In this document: in pieces, positions 52,447 through 52,683 of the stretch
How positions within the stretch are numbered: the first letter of the stretch is position 1
Layout of the letters: every line of letters starts with the position of its first letter
Assembly: GCA_018064345.1 (NCBI GenBank)
Contig: JAGHVK010000046.1
Location: forward strand, 1 to 52,683
Reading direction: 5' to 3'
DNA: 52,683 nt
Source: Candidatus Cacconaster merdequi
GTDB lineage: Bacteria > Bacteroidota > Bacteroidia > Bacteroidales > UBA932
Notes under the pieces: model-generated
Database searches by the model: none
Seen by the model: the letters and a program-made list of their open reading frames with translations, nothing else
What the model was told of the DNA's origin: nothing
Made by a program: the position numbers and the translations under genes

Positions 52447-52683
52447 ACCGCGACTGATATTGTTAGGCAGGCGTAAACGAACTACGTTTTACCTGCCCTT
52501 ACCATCTAATGACAGATATACTTAAGCCGCCTATACATGTAAGTTTCTAGCAACTGAAAGAAAGAAACCTTATTGAAAAACAACCGAGAATACAATGAGT
52601 TTGATAATTAATTGCTAATTTTATCGCGATATTCGGGAATCCCAGAAAGGTAAAATACATACGACCATAGGGTTTGAAATAAC

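Larger units (their letters stand above)
52159..52525 (+). mobile_element. Internally deleted IS30-like element (MITE-like remnant)
   Basis: TTAAGTATAAATCT (52159-52172) at the left is mirrored by AGATATACTTAA (52514-52525) at the right, an imperfect terminal inverted repeat that shares eight exact outer bases. Between them lie the start and the end of an IS30-type transposase with the middle missing. A hairpin (52466-52497) follows the coding remnant. I see no target duplication at these boundaries, so the true ends may differ. The flanks (52041-52158 and 52526-52683) are AT-rich, with no gene I can support. Confidence 0.55.

Noticed and set aside
52466-52497. GGCAGG...CCTGCC hairpin as a terminator
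   Set aside because: It is stable but no T tract follows; it belongs to the IS30-like element and is not called as a terminator.
52211-52525. A 104-codon gene continuing past the HTH region
   Set aside because: After about residue 42 the frame is not protein-like, while another frame carries the IS30 C-terminal block; a deletion explains it better than a new gene.
1-52683. CRISPR array, tRNA or rRNA genes, or a prophage
   Set aside because: No regularly spaced direct repeats, cloverleaf-like sequences, rRNA stretches or phage structural genes were recognised on reading; this was not tested by software.

Overview
The window looks like a chromosomal segment of a Bacteroidales bacterium (phylum Bacteroidota). 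Signs of this are a SusC/SusD pair, the lineage-typical families DUF4230, DUF1343 and TIGR02757, a two-piece LysO transporter, almost no Shine-Dalgarno sequences, and recurrent TAnnTTTG (-7) promoter elements upstream of genes. I recognise no tRNA, rRNA or CRISPR array. Genes are tightly packed, often with ATGA stop/start overlaps.

Layout. 1-1322: truncated ATP-dependent PEP carboxykinase (minus strand). 1434-3662: split LysO exporter followed by a nitroreductase/alpha-beta-hydrolase fusion. 3684-12475: an AmgK-like kinase fused to a RapZ C-terminal domain, a MurU-like nucleotidyltransferase, a NamZ-type (DUF1343) lipoprotein, then SusC and SusD, closed by a strong terminator. The first three together look like a peptidoglycan MurNAc salvage route; import through the SusCD pair is an inference. 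12528-19139: a minus-strand glycosyltransferase-like gene, then a compact plus-strand run (FucI-like protein, SGNH-hydrolase/EEP fusion, RecQ, KdsC-like phosphatase, Maf). 19173-25693: housekeeping (ValS, TatA, TatC, ABC-F ATPase, RlmB). 25896-34866: an L-rhamnose operon (M19 dipeptidase, RhaB, RhaA, RhaT, RhaD, GH78 rhamnosidase). 34916-39202: PhnP-like hydrolase, FolB, MtaB, two tandem DUF4230 proteins and a small lipoprotein. 39234-44436 (minus): RsmI and a very large TamB-like protein. 44528-47124: TsaD and an FAD oxidoreductase. 47101-50923 (minus): FKBP isomerase, TIGR02757 protein, a second cytoplasmic-looking DUF1343 protein and a GlmM-type mutase. 51003-51987: DUF4923 protein and ribosomal protein L31 (type B). 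52159-52525: an internally deleted IS30-like element in an AT-richer tail.

How the genes work together. Amino-sugar and cell-wall metabolism recurs at both ends of the window: NamZ would release MurNAc, AmgK would phosphorylate it and MurU would activate it to UDP-MurNAc, while GlmM feeds the same nucleotide-sugar pool de novo. The RapZ-type domain, which in Escherichia coli senses glucosamine-6-phosphate, is fused directly to the salvage kinase, suggesting metabolite control of recycling. The rhamnose block is a complete route from rhamnoside hydrolysis to dihydroxyacetone phosphate and L-lactaldehyde, without a regulator in the window.

The most notable non-gene signals are a dispersed ~23-bp imperfect inverted repeat (arms AGAACC/GGTTCT) at several gene borders, a perfect 18-bp palindrome that places a -7 element on each strand between glmM and the DUF4923 gene, several near-leaderless promoter/start arrangements, and the MITE-like IS30 remnant.
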